DNA of 11,083 nt. It comes from Candidatus Cloacimonadota bacterium. Lineage in GTDB: Bacteria > Cloacimonadota > Cloacimonadia > Cloacimonadales > TCS61. Where the stretch lies: assembly GCA_018654125.1 (NCBI GenBank), contig JABIME010000097.1, positions 1 through 11,083 of the forward strand, given 5' to 3'. This document shows positions 1 to 5,974 of the stretch, piece by piece. The notes beneath the pieces were generated by a model. The model saw only the letters and a program-made list of their open reading frames with translations. It made no database searches and was not told the DNA's origin. A program made the translations under genes and the position numbers. Positions within the stretch are counted from its first letter, which is position 1. Each line of letters starts with the position of its first letter.

Positions 1-206
1 ATCTTGTTTCAATAAAAATCTTAAAATTGGAACCCGCATCAGATTCACCAAACATAAAACATGAAATTGCCGGGATTTCCGGAGCTACAAAAACTTGTGA
101 AGGCGTGATGGACCTTCTACTGAAAGACCTTTTGAAGTACGAAAAATATTTTAGAAAAATTCGAAATGAAAATGTAATTGAGGAGGTTGTGACTGATGTC
201 AAATAA
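1..206 (+). CDS. nqrC: NqrC, C-terminal fragment (Na+-NQR subunit C, covalent FMN carrier); 5' end outside window
   Basis: Open from the window edge (codons start at base 3) to TAA at 204-206, giving the last 67 residues. NqrC is the periplasm-facing Na+-NQR subunit that carries FMN on a threonine through a phosphoester bond put in place by ApbE. The visible part contains GISGATKTCEGV, which matches the SGAT flavinylation motif; the Thr of SGAT (codon at 87-89) would be the attachment site. A following LLKYEKYF segment fits the C-terminal helix of the family. The usual Asp six residues before the Thr is Ala here. The gene overlaps nqrD by 11 bp, and the nqrD Shine-Dalgarno lies inside it. RnfG shares the FMN-binding fold, but the following nqrDEF order makes NqrC the better call. 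Confidence 0.85.
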   Translation, partial: LVSIKILKLEPASDSPNIKHEIAGISGATKTCEGVMDLLLKDLLKYEKYFRKIRNENVIEEVVTDVK

Positions 207-810
207 GAAAACTTTTTTCGAACCGATCGTTCACAATAATCCTGTTACTATTCAAATCTTAGGAATATGTTCTGCATTAGCGGTTACGACCCAATTAAAA
301 CCATCTTTAGTTATGGGTATTGCAGTAACAATTATTATTGCACTTTCAAATCTGGTTGTTTCTCTGATTCGTTCGTTTATTCCAAAAAATATTAGAATCA
401 TTGTGGAGATGACAGTAATAGCTACGATGGTAATTTTGGTTGATCAAATCTTACGAGCATATCTTTTTGATGTTTCCAAACAGCTCTCAGTTTTTGTGGG
501 ACTGATAATTACCAACTGTATTGTTCTTGGACGTTTAGAAGGTTTTGCTCTCACAAATAAACCAGTTCTTTCGATATTAGATGGTTTTGGAAATGGAATT
601 GGATATTCATTGATATTGGTGGCAGTTGGTGCAACCAGAGAGATTTTCGGTGCGGGAACACTGCTTGGATTCCAAGTAATTCCACAATCCCTATATGATG
701 TTGGATATGTAAATAATGGATTGATGGTTTTGGCTCCGGGAGCTTTTTTCTTACTGGGTTTAATTGTTTGGCTTCAGCGAGCAGTTACCGGACATTATGA
801 GGAAGAATAA
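196..810 (+). CDS. nqrD: NqrD, membrane subunit D of Na+-translocating NADH:quinone oxidoreductase
   Basis: 204 residues, the normal length for NqrD, and almost entirely hydrophobic, consistent with six membrane helices. NqrD and NqrE form a pseudo-symmetric pair that holds an iron centre in the membrane and passes electrons from NqrF toward NqrC and NqrB. The two cysteines expected to bind that centre are present: C25 in the first helix (LGICSALAV) and C108 in the fourth (ITNCIVLGRLEGFAL). The start is set by a strong AGGAGG at 181-186, 9 bases upstream of ATG 196. The gene overlaps the nqrC stop by 11 bp. RnfE is the closest paralogue; the adjacent NqrF-type reductase argues for Nqr. Confidence 0.95.
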   Translation: MSNKKTFFEPIVHNNPVTIQILGICSALAVTTQLKPSLVMGIAVTIIIALSNLVVSLIRSFIPKNIRIIVEMTVIATMVILVDQILRAYLFDVSKQLSVFVGLIITNCIVLGRLEGFALTNKPVLSILDGFGNGIGYSLILVAVGATREIFGAGTLLGFQVIPQSLYDVGYVNNGLMVLAPGAFFLLGLIVWLQRAVTGHYEEE

Positions 811-866
811 TGAGTTTTGATTCATCTGAAGAAATGATGTTAATTAAAAGGGAAAATAAATTATGA
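810..866 (+). CDS. Possible 18-codon coupling micro-ORF between nqrD and nqrE
   Basis: A short reading frame of 18 codons whose ATG shares one base with the nqrD stop (TAATG) and whose TGA overlaps the nqrE start (ATGA). A purine-rich GAGGAAGAA at 799-807 lies just upstream and could load ribosomes. The predicted peptide is hydrophilic (starts [10 protein letters not shown]) and resembles no family I know. If translated, it would carry ribosomes from nqrD straight to the nqrE start, so the act of translation may matter more than the product. nqrE also has its own Shine-Dalgarno-like AAAAGGG at 846-852, so the micro-ORF may be chance. Low confidence. Confidence 0.25.
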   Translation: MSFDSSEEMMLIKRENKL

Positions 867-1477
867 TGGAAATGTTTAGTTTAGGTATAAAATCGGTTTT
901 TGTAGAGAATATTCTACTGGCATATTTTTTGGGAATGTGCTCATATCTGGCGGTTTCCAAGAAAGTAAATACGGCAATCGGTTTGGGATTTGCAGTGATC
1001 TTTGTAATGGCGATCACAACACCTGTGAACTGGATCGTTCACGAATATCTGCTCAAAGCCGGAGCACTCTCATGGTTAAGTCCGAAGTTCAATACCGTTG
1101 ACTTGAGTTTTTTGAATTACATAGCTTTTATTGCAACGATAGCAGCGATGGTTCAGATTGCCGAAATGGCAATTGAGAAGATCTCCATGAAACTGTATGT
1201 GGCTTTAGGAATATTCTTGCCGCTAATTACAGTGAATTGTGCAATTCTTGGTGTATCTTTATTTATGATAGAACGGAAATATACTTTGGGACAATCTACA
1301 GTTTTTGGAATTTCATCGGGAGTTGGTTGGATGCTAGCAATTATCTCAATGGCTGCTATCCGAGAGAAACTAAAGTACTCAAACATTCCAAAACCATTAC
1401 GCGGACTTGGAATTACGATGCTACTAACCGGCCTTATCGCAATGGCATTTATGACCTTCTCGGGCATAGATATTTAG
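863..1477 (+). CDS. nqrE: NqrE, membrane subunit E of Na+-translocating NADH:quinone oxidoreductase
   Basis: 204 residues with six predicted membrane helices, matching NqrE. It partners NqrD around the intramembrane iron centre. The expected ligand cysteines are C26 ([15 protein letters not shown], a family signature near the N terminus) and C126 (ITVNCAILG). The start is ATG 863, or the adjacent in-frame ATG 866; AAAAGGG at 846-852 is the ribosome site. Its stop is followed after 10 bases by a small cysteine-rich gene that may help assemble the same iron centre. RnfA is the paralogue alternative; nearby NqrF supports Nqr. Confidence 0.95.
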   Translation: MMEMFSLGIKSVFVENILLAYFLGMCSYLAVSKKVNTAIGLGFAVIFVMAITTPVNWIVHEYLLKAGALSWLSPKFNTVDLSFLNYIAFIATIAAMVQIAEMAIEKISMKLYVALGIFLPLITVNCAILGVSLFMIERKYTLGQSTVFGISSGVGWMLAIISMAAIREKLKYSNIPKPLRGLGITMLLTGLIAMAFMTFSGIDI

Positions 1478-1487
1478 GTTTGATGAT

Positions 1488-1619
1488 ATGTTTGCAATAA
1501 TTGCTGGGATGGTTGTATTTGCACTTTTCATAGGAATCATGGGATTTGCTTTTATCATGAAGAAAAATATAAAAAGAAAAGTTACTTGTAACGGTGGTTG
1601 TTCCGTTTGCAAGCATTAA
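1488..1619 (+). CDS. Small Cys-rich single-pass membrane protein, candidate minimal NqrM-like maturation factor
   Basis: 43 residues: one membrane helix (about residues 3-24), a basic stretch KKNIKRK (25-31), and a short tail with three cysteines, C34, C38 and C41 (TCNGGCSVCKH). An in-frame stop at 1467-1469 leaves ATG 1488 as the only sensible start. It sits 10 bases after nqrE and 14 before nqrF, so it is inside the nqr operon. Known NqrM (DUF539) proteins are also a single helix, basic linker and Cys cluster, are encoded with nqr genes, and are needed to deliver iron to NqrD/NqrE. This one is shorter and lacks the second Cys block of NqrM as I recall it. The layout also resembles FeoB-associated Cys-rich membrane proteins. 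Function is inferred from position and architecture only. Confidence 0.7.
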   Translation: MFAIIAGMVVFALFIGIMGFAFIMKKNIKRKVTCNGGCSVCKH

Positions 1620-1633
1620 TAATCGGAGAATAA

Positions 1634-2872
1634 ATGTTAATAATAATCAGCGGAATTGCAATGATTGTTGCGATTATTATCGCTCTAACTATTACTATAG
1701 TTATTTCTGAAAAATTTCTAGTTAAACATGGGAATGTAAAACTAGTTATAAATGATGACAAAGAAAATGCTTTGAATGTTGAAACTGGTGGAACTCTATT
1801 AAGCACGCTTACTGAAAATGAAATTCTCATTCCTTCTGCATGTGGTGGTGGTGGAACCTGCGGTTATTGCACATGTCAGGTAACTTCCGGTGGGGGAGAT
1901 CTGCTTCCTACAGAAGAAGGTTTTATAAATAGGAAGAAGGCTAAAGATCATTGGCGTCTTGCCTGTCAGGTGAAAGTTCGGGAAGATATGGAAATTAAAG
2001 TTCCCGATGAAGTATTCTCTACCAAAAAATGGGAATGCGAAGTTGTCTCTAATGATAATGTTGCTACTTTCATAAAAGAATTCATTGTCAAGCTTCCAGA
2101 TGGTGAAGAATTAGATTTCAAACCAGGTGGTTATATCCAGATTGAAATTCCAAAATATCATTTGAATTCTGGTAAAGATTATGATGTTGAAGATATTTAT
2201 CGTGATGACTGGGATAAAATTAAAGCTTTTGATTTAATTACAAAAAATAGTGAAAAAGTTATTCGTGCTTACTCAATGGCAAATTATCCTGCTGAGGGTG
2301 ATATTGTAATGCTGAATGTTCGTATAGCAACTCCACCCTGGGATCGTAAAAAGGACAGGTTTAAAAAAGTGCCTTCTGGAATTTCATCATCATTTATTTT
2401 TAGTAAGAAAGCTGGAGACAAGGTTACAGTTTCTGGTCCTTATGGTGAATTCTTCATTAATGAATCTGAAAGTGAAATGATGTATATTGGTGGCGGAGCT
2501 GGAATGGCTCCTATGCGTTCACATATCATGCATTTATTCCATACACTTAAAACAAAACGTAAAGTTACTTTCTGGTATGGAGCACGCAGCTGTAGAGAGA
2601 TATTCTACGAAGAAGATTTTCGTGCGATCGAAAAAGAATTTCCAAATTTCACTTTTAATATTGCACTCTCCGAAGCACTTCCGGGAGATAAATGGGGTGG
2701 AATGACAGGATTCATTCATCAAGCTGTATTTGATCATTATCTGAAAGATCATGAAGAACCAGAAGAAATTGAGTATTACCTTTGTGGTCCTGGAGTTATG
2801 ATGACAGCAATAGATAAAATGCTTACAAATCTTGGAGTAGAAAAAGAGATGATCCGTTATGATGAATTTTGA
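1634..2872 (+). CDS. nqrF: NqrF, NADH-oxidising FAD / [2Fe-2S] subunit of Na+-NQR
   Basis: 412 residues, normal for NqrF, which oxidises NADH on the cytoplasmic side and starts electron flow through the complex. Order of parts: N-terminal membrane anchor (residues 2-25); plant-type ferredoxin domain with [2Fe-2S] ligands C70, C76, C79 and C111 (ACGGGGTCGYC, then RLACQV); FAD-binding domain with RAYSMANYP at 211-219; NADH-binding domain with GGGAGMAPMRS at 286-296 and CGPG at 384-387. All key motifs are intact. GGAG at 1624-1627 gives a good spacing to ATG 1634. The ferredoxin domain fused to a ferredoxin-NADP-reductase-like module separates this system from Rnf, whose RnfC and RnfB are different. 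Confidence 0.97.
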   Translation: MLIIISGIAMIVAIIIALTITIVISEKFLVKHGNVKLVINDDKENALNVETGGTLLSTLTENEILIPSACGGGGTCGYCTCQVTSGGGDLLPTEEGFINRKKAKDHWRLACQVKVREDMEIKVPDEVFSTKKWECEVVSNDNVATFIKEFIVKLPDGEELDFKPGGYIQIEIPKYHLNSGKDYDVEDIYRDDWDKIKAFDLITKNSEKVIRAYSMANYPAEGDIVMLNVRIATPPWDRKKDRFKKVPSGISSSFIFSKKAGDKVTVSGPYGEFFINESESEMMYIGGGAGMAPMRSHIMHLFHTLKTKRKVTFWYGARSCREIFYEEDFRAIEKEFPNFTFNIALSEALPGDKWGGMTGFIHQAVFDHYLKDHEEPEEIEYYLCGPGVMMTAIDKMLTNLGVEKEMIRYDEF

Positions 2873-2886
2873 TATAAGAGGAAGAA

Positions 2887-3801
2887 TTGAATAATATAAA
2901 ATTATGGGCAAAAGCAGTTAGAGCACCTTTTTTTACAGCTTCTGTGATTTCGGTGATCTTAGGTGGAATTATAGCATGGAATATTACAGAGCAATTTCAT
3001 CTCCTGAATTTTGTGCTGACAACAATTGGCGTTATCTTAATTCATGCAGGAACAAACTTAGTTAATGATTATTTTGATCACAAATCAAACTTAGATGAAA
3101 CAAATGTAAATCACACGCCTTTTAGTGGTGGATCTCGCGTTATTCAAGATAATGAGATCTTGCCAAAAACTATGTTAATAGTAGGTTTAGGAACTTTTAT
3201 TTTTGCAGCGATCATTGGCTTTTATTTGAATGCTGTAACAAGTGGGAACGTGATCTTATATATTGGAATTGCAGGTTTTTTTATTGGATATTTCTATACT
3301 GCAAAACCTTTGAAACTTGGATATACTGCACTTGGTGAGTTAATTACTTTTATTGCTTGCGGGCCACTTGTAGTTTATGGATCTTATTATGTAATTGCAC
3401 AAGCACATACAATTCAACCGTTGTTTGCTTCAGTCCCTGTTGGACTTTTAGTCGGACTCATATTATATATCAATGAATTTCAAGATCATGAAGCAGACAA
3501 AAAAATAGGCAAGAGGACAATAGTTGTTGTATTAGGTAAAACAAAAGCAATAAAACTTTATTATGTCTTTCTTGTCTTTAATTATGTATGGGTTATTGTT
3601 GGAATAATATTAGGCTTACTGCCAGTATACACAGCCGTGATCTTGCTAACTTTGCCATTATGTATTAAAGCAATTAATGTAGCTCGTGTTAATTATGATA
3701 AGATCAAAGAACTTCAACCTGCAAATGCATCAACAATTGGCTTGCATCTAGTTTTTGGGATTCTTCTAAGCTTGGGTTTTGTATTGGATAAACTAATATG
3801 A
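2887..3801 (+). CDS. menA: MenA-type UbiA-family prenyltransferase (probable 1,4-dihydroxy-2-naphthoate polyprenyltransferase)
   Basis: 304 residues, polytopic, UbiA superfamily. The two Mg-diphosphate motifs are clear: NDYFDHKSNLD at 60-70 and NEFQDHEADKKIGKRT at 196-211. The FSGGSRVIQ stretch (79-87) and the YTAKPLKLGYTALGEL segment (137-152) are typical of MenA, which joins a polyprenyl tail to DHNA to make demethylmenaquinone in the membrane. The start is TTG 2887: the purine run AGAGGAAG (2877-2884) is well placed and the next in-frame Met is about 95 residues in. It lies 14 bp after nqrF and overlaps the polyprenyl synthase gene by ATGA, so tail synthesis and attachment are coupled, next to a quinone-reducing complex. 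Another UbiA substrate cannot be excluded, since no other men genes are in view. Confidence 0.85.
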   Translation: MNNIKLWAKAVRAPFFTASVISVILGGIIAWNITEQFHLLNFVLTTIGVILIHAGTNLVNDYFDHKSNLDETNVNHTPFSGGSRVIQDNEILPKTMLIVGLGTFIFAAIIGFYLNAVTSGNVILYIGIAGFFIGYFYTAKPLKLGYTALGELITFIACGPLVVYGSYYVIAQAHTIQPLFASVPVGLLVGLILYINEFQDHEADKKIGKRTIVVVLGKTKAIKLYYVFLVFNYVWVIVGIILGLLPVYTAVILLTLPLCIKAINVARVNYDKIKELQPANASTIGLHLVFGILLSLGFVLDKLI

Positions 3802-4664
3802 GAAGTGATGCAAATGTTTGGTTAGAAAACATTTTTACATTCCTACAAAAAGAACTTTCTTCATTGGAAATAGAACTCAAGAAAAGACTGCTTTCTGTAA
3901 CTGATAATAAAATTGATCTTCATAATGTATTCAATTATTTTTTTGATATACGTGGTAAAAGATTACGTCCAATTTTGGTTCTACTTACTTCCGGTCTTGT
4001 TAGGTCAGAAACTTCCAATAATACAACAAATGATAATGAAATTAAACTTGCTGCAGCACTTGAACTAATTCACAATTCTTCCCTGATCCACGATGACATT
4101 GTTGATGAATCTTCTCACCGTAGAGGTCAGGTAACTATGAATCACAAATTCAATAATAGAATTGCGGTTCTGGCAGGCGACCTTATTTATTCACACGCTT
4201 TTTTAATTATGAATGAACTTAAAATTCCACTACTTTCTGGTATCTTATCTGAGTGTGTAGAAAAGATGTGCCAAAGCGAGATCAAAGAGATAATATCACC
4301 CTTTGCGAATTATAATGAGTACATAGCATATCTTGATGCAAAAACAGCAGAACTAATGAGTGCGTGCTGCAAAAGTGGTGCTATAATTGCCAATGCAGAT
4401 GAAGATGTGATATCAACATTAGGTGAGTTTGGAACTAATTTTGGAATTGCATATCAATTAACTGATGACTTTATGGATGATGAGCAACCTGAAAATTTTG
4501 ATGTAAACATACTTTTGCAAGCAAAGATCTACTGCGAAAAAGCCAAAAAGAATTTAGAGAATTTTAAGAATAACGAATATAAAAAACATCTATTATATTT
4601 AATTAAATACATTTTAGACAAACCAAACCAAAAACTACAAAAACTTCAAGATAGTTGCATTTAA
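3798..4664 (+). CDS. Trans-polyprenyl diphosphate synthase-like protein (IspB/HepT family) with internal deletion
   Basis: 288 residues; the family is usually about 320. It would build the all-trans polyprenyl diphosphate that MenA attaches. Seen: GKRLRP (53-58), first aspartate motif LIHDDIVD (D99, D100, D103), RRG (108-110), GDLIYSHAF (127-135), KTAELMSACC (182-191), second aspartate motif YQLTDDFMDDE (D223, D224, D227). The usual block after the second motif (GK.xG.D...GK.TLP) and the next helices are absent; the sequence jumps to a C-terminal segment (AKIYCEKAKKNL) that normally lies roughly 50 residues further on. Both flanks are in frame and recognisable, so this looks like a clean internal deletion and not a frameshift. 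It may be active, a regulatory subunit, or impaired. Start ATG 3798 overlaps the upstream TGA. Confidence 0.8.
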   Translation: MRSDANVWLENIFTFLQKELSSLEIELKKRLLSVTDNKIDLHNVFNYFFDIRGKRLRPILVLLTSGLVRSETSNNTTNDNEIKLAAALELIHNSSLIHDDIVDESSHRRGQVTMNHKFNNRIAVLAGDLIYSHAFLIMNELKIPLLSGILSECVEKMCQSEIKEIISPFANYNEYIAYLDAKTAELMSACCKSGAIIANADEDVISTLGEFGTNFGIAYQLTDDFMDDEQPENFDVNILLQAKIYCEKAKKNLENFKNNEYKKHLLYLIKYILDKPNQKLQKLQDSCI

Positions 4665-4683
4665 ATAAAAAGGAATTTTATTC

Positions 4684-4714
4684 TTGACTAGAAAATGTCA
4701 TAATTCCAAATTTG
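4684..4714 (+). promoter_or_regulatory. Possible promoter for the PerR-like regulator gene and downstream run
   Basis: The 89-bp gap before the regulator contains TTGACT at 4684-4689, a good -35 hexamer, but no strong sigma-70 -10 follows at 16-18 bp. An alternative reading is the Bacteroidetes-type promoter, with TTG at 4684-4686 and CAAATTTG (4707-4714) close to the TAnnTTTG -7 element. Either way the promoter would overlap the left arm of the dyad below. Weak evidence; no transcription start can be fixed from sequence. Confidence 0.35.
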
Positions 4715-4736
4715 TAATCGTTACAATTAAGGAATT
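4702..4736. promoter_or_regulatory. Operator candidate: 35-bp imperfect dyad with PerR/Fur-like 15-bp core
   Basis: Left arm 4702-4717 and right arm 4721-4736 flank a TCG centre; 13 of 16 arm positions are complementary (outer AATTCC/GGAATT, inner TTGTAA/TTACAA). The inner core TTGTAATCGTTACAA (4712-4726) reads as a 7-1-7 repeat with six of seven positions matching, close in form to the PerR box (TTATAATNATTATAA). An extra half-site TTGTAAC lies at 4735-4741, next to the Shine-Dalgarno. Its place directly upstream of the PerR-like gene suggests autoregulation. It has no U-tract, so it is not read as a terminator. Confidence 0.6.
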
Positions 4737-4753
4737 GTAACAAAGGAGTAAAA

Positions 4754-5167
4754 ATGAATAGCATTATCGATATTTTGAAAGAGAATGATATTGCGCCATC
4801 AATGCAGCGGATTAAGATATTAGAATATCTCAAAAGCTATAAAACACATCCCACAGCAGATATGATATATCAAGCACTAGCTGATGAAATGCCAACTTTA
4901 TCTAAAACTACCGTTTACAATACATTAAAAACTTTTGCTGAAAAAGGAATTCTGGTTGCACTTTCTCTATTTGAAAATGAAGTCCGTTATGAATATAATA
5001 CTGAACCGCATATTCACTTCAAATGTACTAAATGTAATAATATTTATGATTTAGATAAAGCTTATGACAGGTATGATGAAAATATGATCGATGGGCATAA
5101 AGTTAATGAACACCATGTAAATCTAAGAGGTGTTTGTAAAGAATGTTTAGATGAGACCAAAGGCTAG
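4754..5167 (+). CDS. Fur-family metalloregulator, PerR-like
   Basis: 137 residues, a full-length Fur-family repressor: N-terminal winged helix (recognition helix around SKTTVYNTLKTF, 50-61), then a metal-binding dimerisation domain. Aligned by eye to Bacillus PerR, the sensing-site residues are H32, H86, H88 and D99, with Glu80 in the place of Asp85. The structural zinc cysteines are C91, C94, C128 and C131. The Asp at the D104-equivalent position is the PerR-type choice and suggests Fe-dependent peroxide sensing. AAAGGAG at 4743-4749 supports ATG 4754. Context supports a PerR role: a palindromic operator upstream and peroxide, superoxide and O2-consuming enzymes downstream. Fur or Zur identity is less likely but cannot be ruled out. 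Confidence 0.85.
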   Translation: MNSIIDILKENDIAPSMQRIKILEYLKSYKTHPTADMIYQALADEMPTLSKTTVYNTLKTFAEKGILVALSLFENEVRYEYNTEPHIHFKCTKCNNIYDLDKAYDRYDENMIDGHKVNEHHVNLRGVCKECLDETKG

Positions 5168-5171
5168 AATT

Positions 5172-5966
5172 ATGCCCGAATTACCTGAAGTGCAAACAAT
5201 TATAAACGGACTAAACAAAAAAGTTCTTGAAAAGGAAATTCAAGAGATTATTGAGTTGCGTTCGGGTACAGTATTATGGCAATTCCCTGTTACAAGTTTG
5301 GGAAAAGTTGAATCTATCTCTAGAAGAGGTAAATATATAATATTACAAACTACCTTACACTTTAAACTTATAATTCATCTTAGAATGACAGGAAAAATAA
5401 TATTTGAGAATGATTTGGGTAAGACTTCTTCATACTCAAGAGCAGAGATTATATTTTCAGATAGAACCAAACTGATATTTGATGATGTTCGCACATTTGG
5501 AAAGATTGAAATTATGAAGAAAGATGATGATGTACCAGCATTGCAAAACTTAGGTGTCGAACCCTTATCAGATGAATTTAACGCAGAACATTTATTAAAT
5601 AAACTAAGTAATAGAAAAGCTCCTATTAAGAATGTTCTACTTGATCAATCGGTTATAGCTGGACTTGGGAATATATATGTTGCAGAGATCCTATTCAGAG
5701 CAAAGATCCATCCTGTTATTTCTGCTAACAAAATTAAAATGGTGAGTTTAAAAAAGATCGTGTTAGAAACCAAGAGTGTTTTAAAAGATGCACTAAAGCA
5801 CAATGGAACAACAATATCAGATTATAGAAGTGTAGAAGATAAAACCGGAGAATATCAAAACTTCTTGAAAGTATATGGGAAAAAAACATGCGAATGTGGT
5901 AAAGAAATTAGCAAAATACAACAGGCTGGCAGAAGTACATACTTTTGTAATAATTGCCAAATTTAG
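5172..5966 (+). CDS. mutM: Formamidopyrimidine-DNA glycosylase (Fpg/MutM)
   Basis: 264 residues. It removes 8-oxoguanine and formamidopyrimidines from DNA and cuts the backbone. The start is fixed at ATG 5172 because the catalytic N-terminal Pro must follow Met (MPELPEVQ: P2, E3); the longer in-frame start at 5151 would destroy that. Seen: Lys54 (RRGKYI), M72 in HLRMTG, R107 and F109 (DDVRTFG) for base-gap filling, a helix-two-turn-helix with LLDQSVIAGLGNIYVAEILF (156-175), and a C-terminal zinc finger with C240, C242, C259, C262 and Arg254. The first zinc knuckle is CxC instead of the usual CxxC. ATG lies 4 bases after the regulator stop, with AAAGG at 5159-5163 as ribosome site, so it is likely co-transcribed with the peroxide regulator. 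Confidence 0.95.
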   Translation: MPELPEVQTIINGLNKKVLEKEIQEIIELRSGTVLWQFPVTSLGKVESISRRGKYIILQTTLHFKLIIHLRMTGKIIFENDLGKTSSYSRAEIIFSDRTKLIFDDVRTFGKIEIMKKDDDVPALQNLGVEPLSDEFNAEHLLNKLSNRKAPIKNVLLDQSVIAGLGNIYVAEILFRAKIHPVISANKIKMVSLKKIVLETKSVLKDALKHNGTTISDYRSVEDKTGEYQNFLKVYGKKTCECGKEISKIQQAGRSTYFCNNCQI

Positions 5967-5974
5967 GAGATTAA

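Noticed and set aside
1153..1467. 104-codon open frame on the minus strand opposite nqrE
   Set aside because: It is antisense to a well-conserved membrane protein, has no ribosome site or family resemblance, and fits a shadow of nqrE codon use.
1237..1500. 87-codon + frame overlapping nqrE and running past its stop
   Set aside because: It is in the wrong frame within nqrE and does not match the small Cys-rich gene at 1488, which is in another frame.
1..2872. Reading the first operon as Rnf instead of Nqr
   Set aside because: The last gene is a ferredoxin plus FAD/NADH reductase fusion with NqrF motifs; RnfB and RnfC are absent.
2534..2911. 125-codon minus-strand frame opposite the end of nqrF
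   Set aside because: It is antisense to the conserved NADH-binding domain; its Phe/Cys-rich translation looks like a reverse-complement artefact.
4702..4736. The dyad before the regulator as an intrinsic terminator
   Set aside because: It is AT-rich, has mismatches mid-stem and no trailing U-tract; operator use fits better.
5151..5171. Upstream in-frame ATG for mutM
   Set aside because: Fpg needs Pro directly after the initiator Met as its catalytic amine; only ATG 5172 gives this.
5943..5968. TTTTGTAATAATTG near the end of mutM as a second PerR-like site
   Set aside because: It encodes the zinc-finger end of MutM and lacks the matching TTACAA half.
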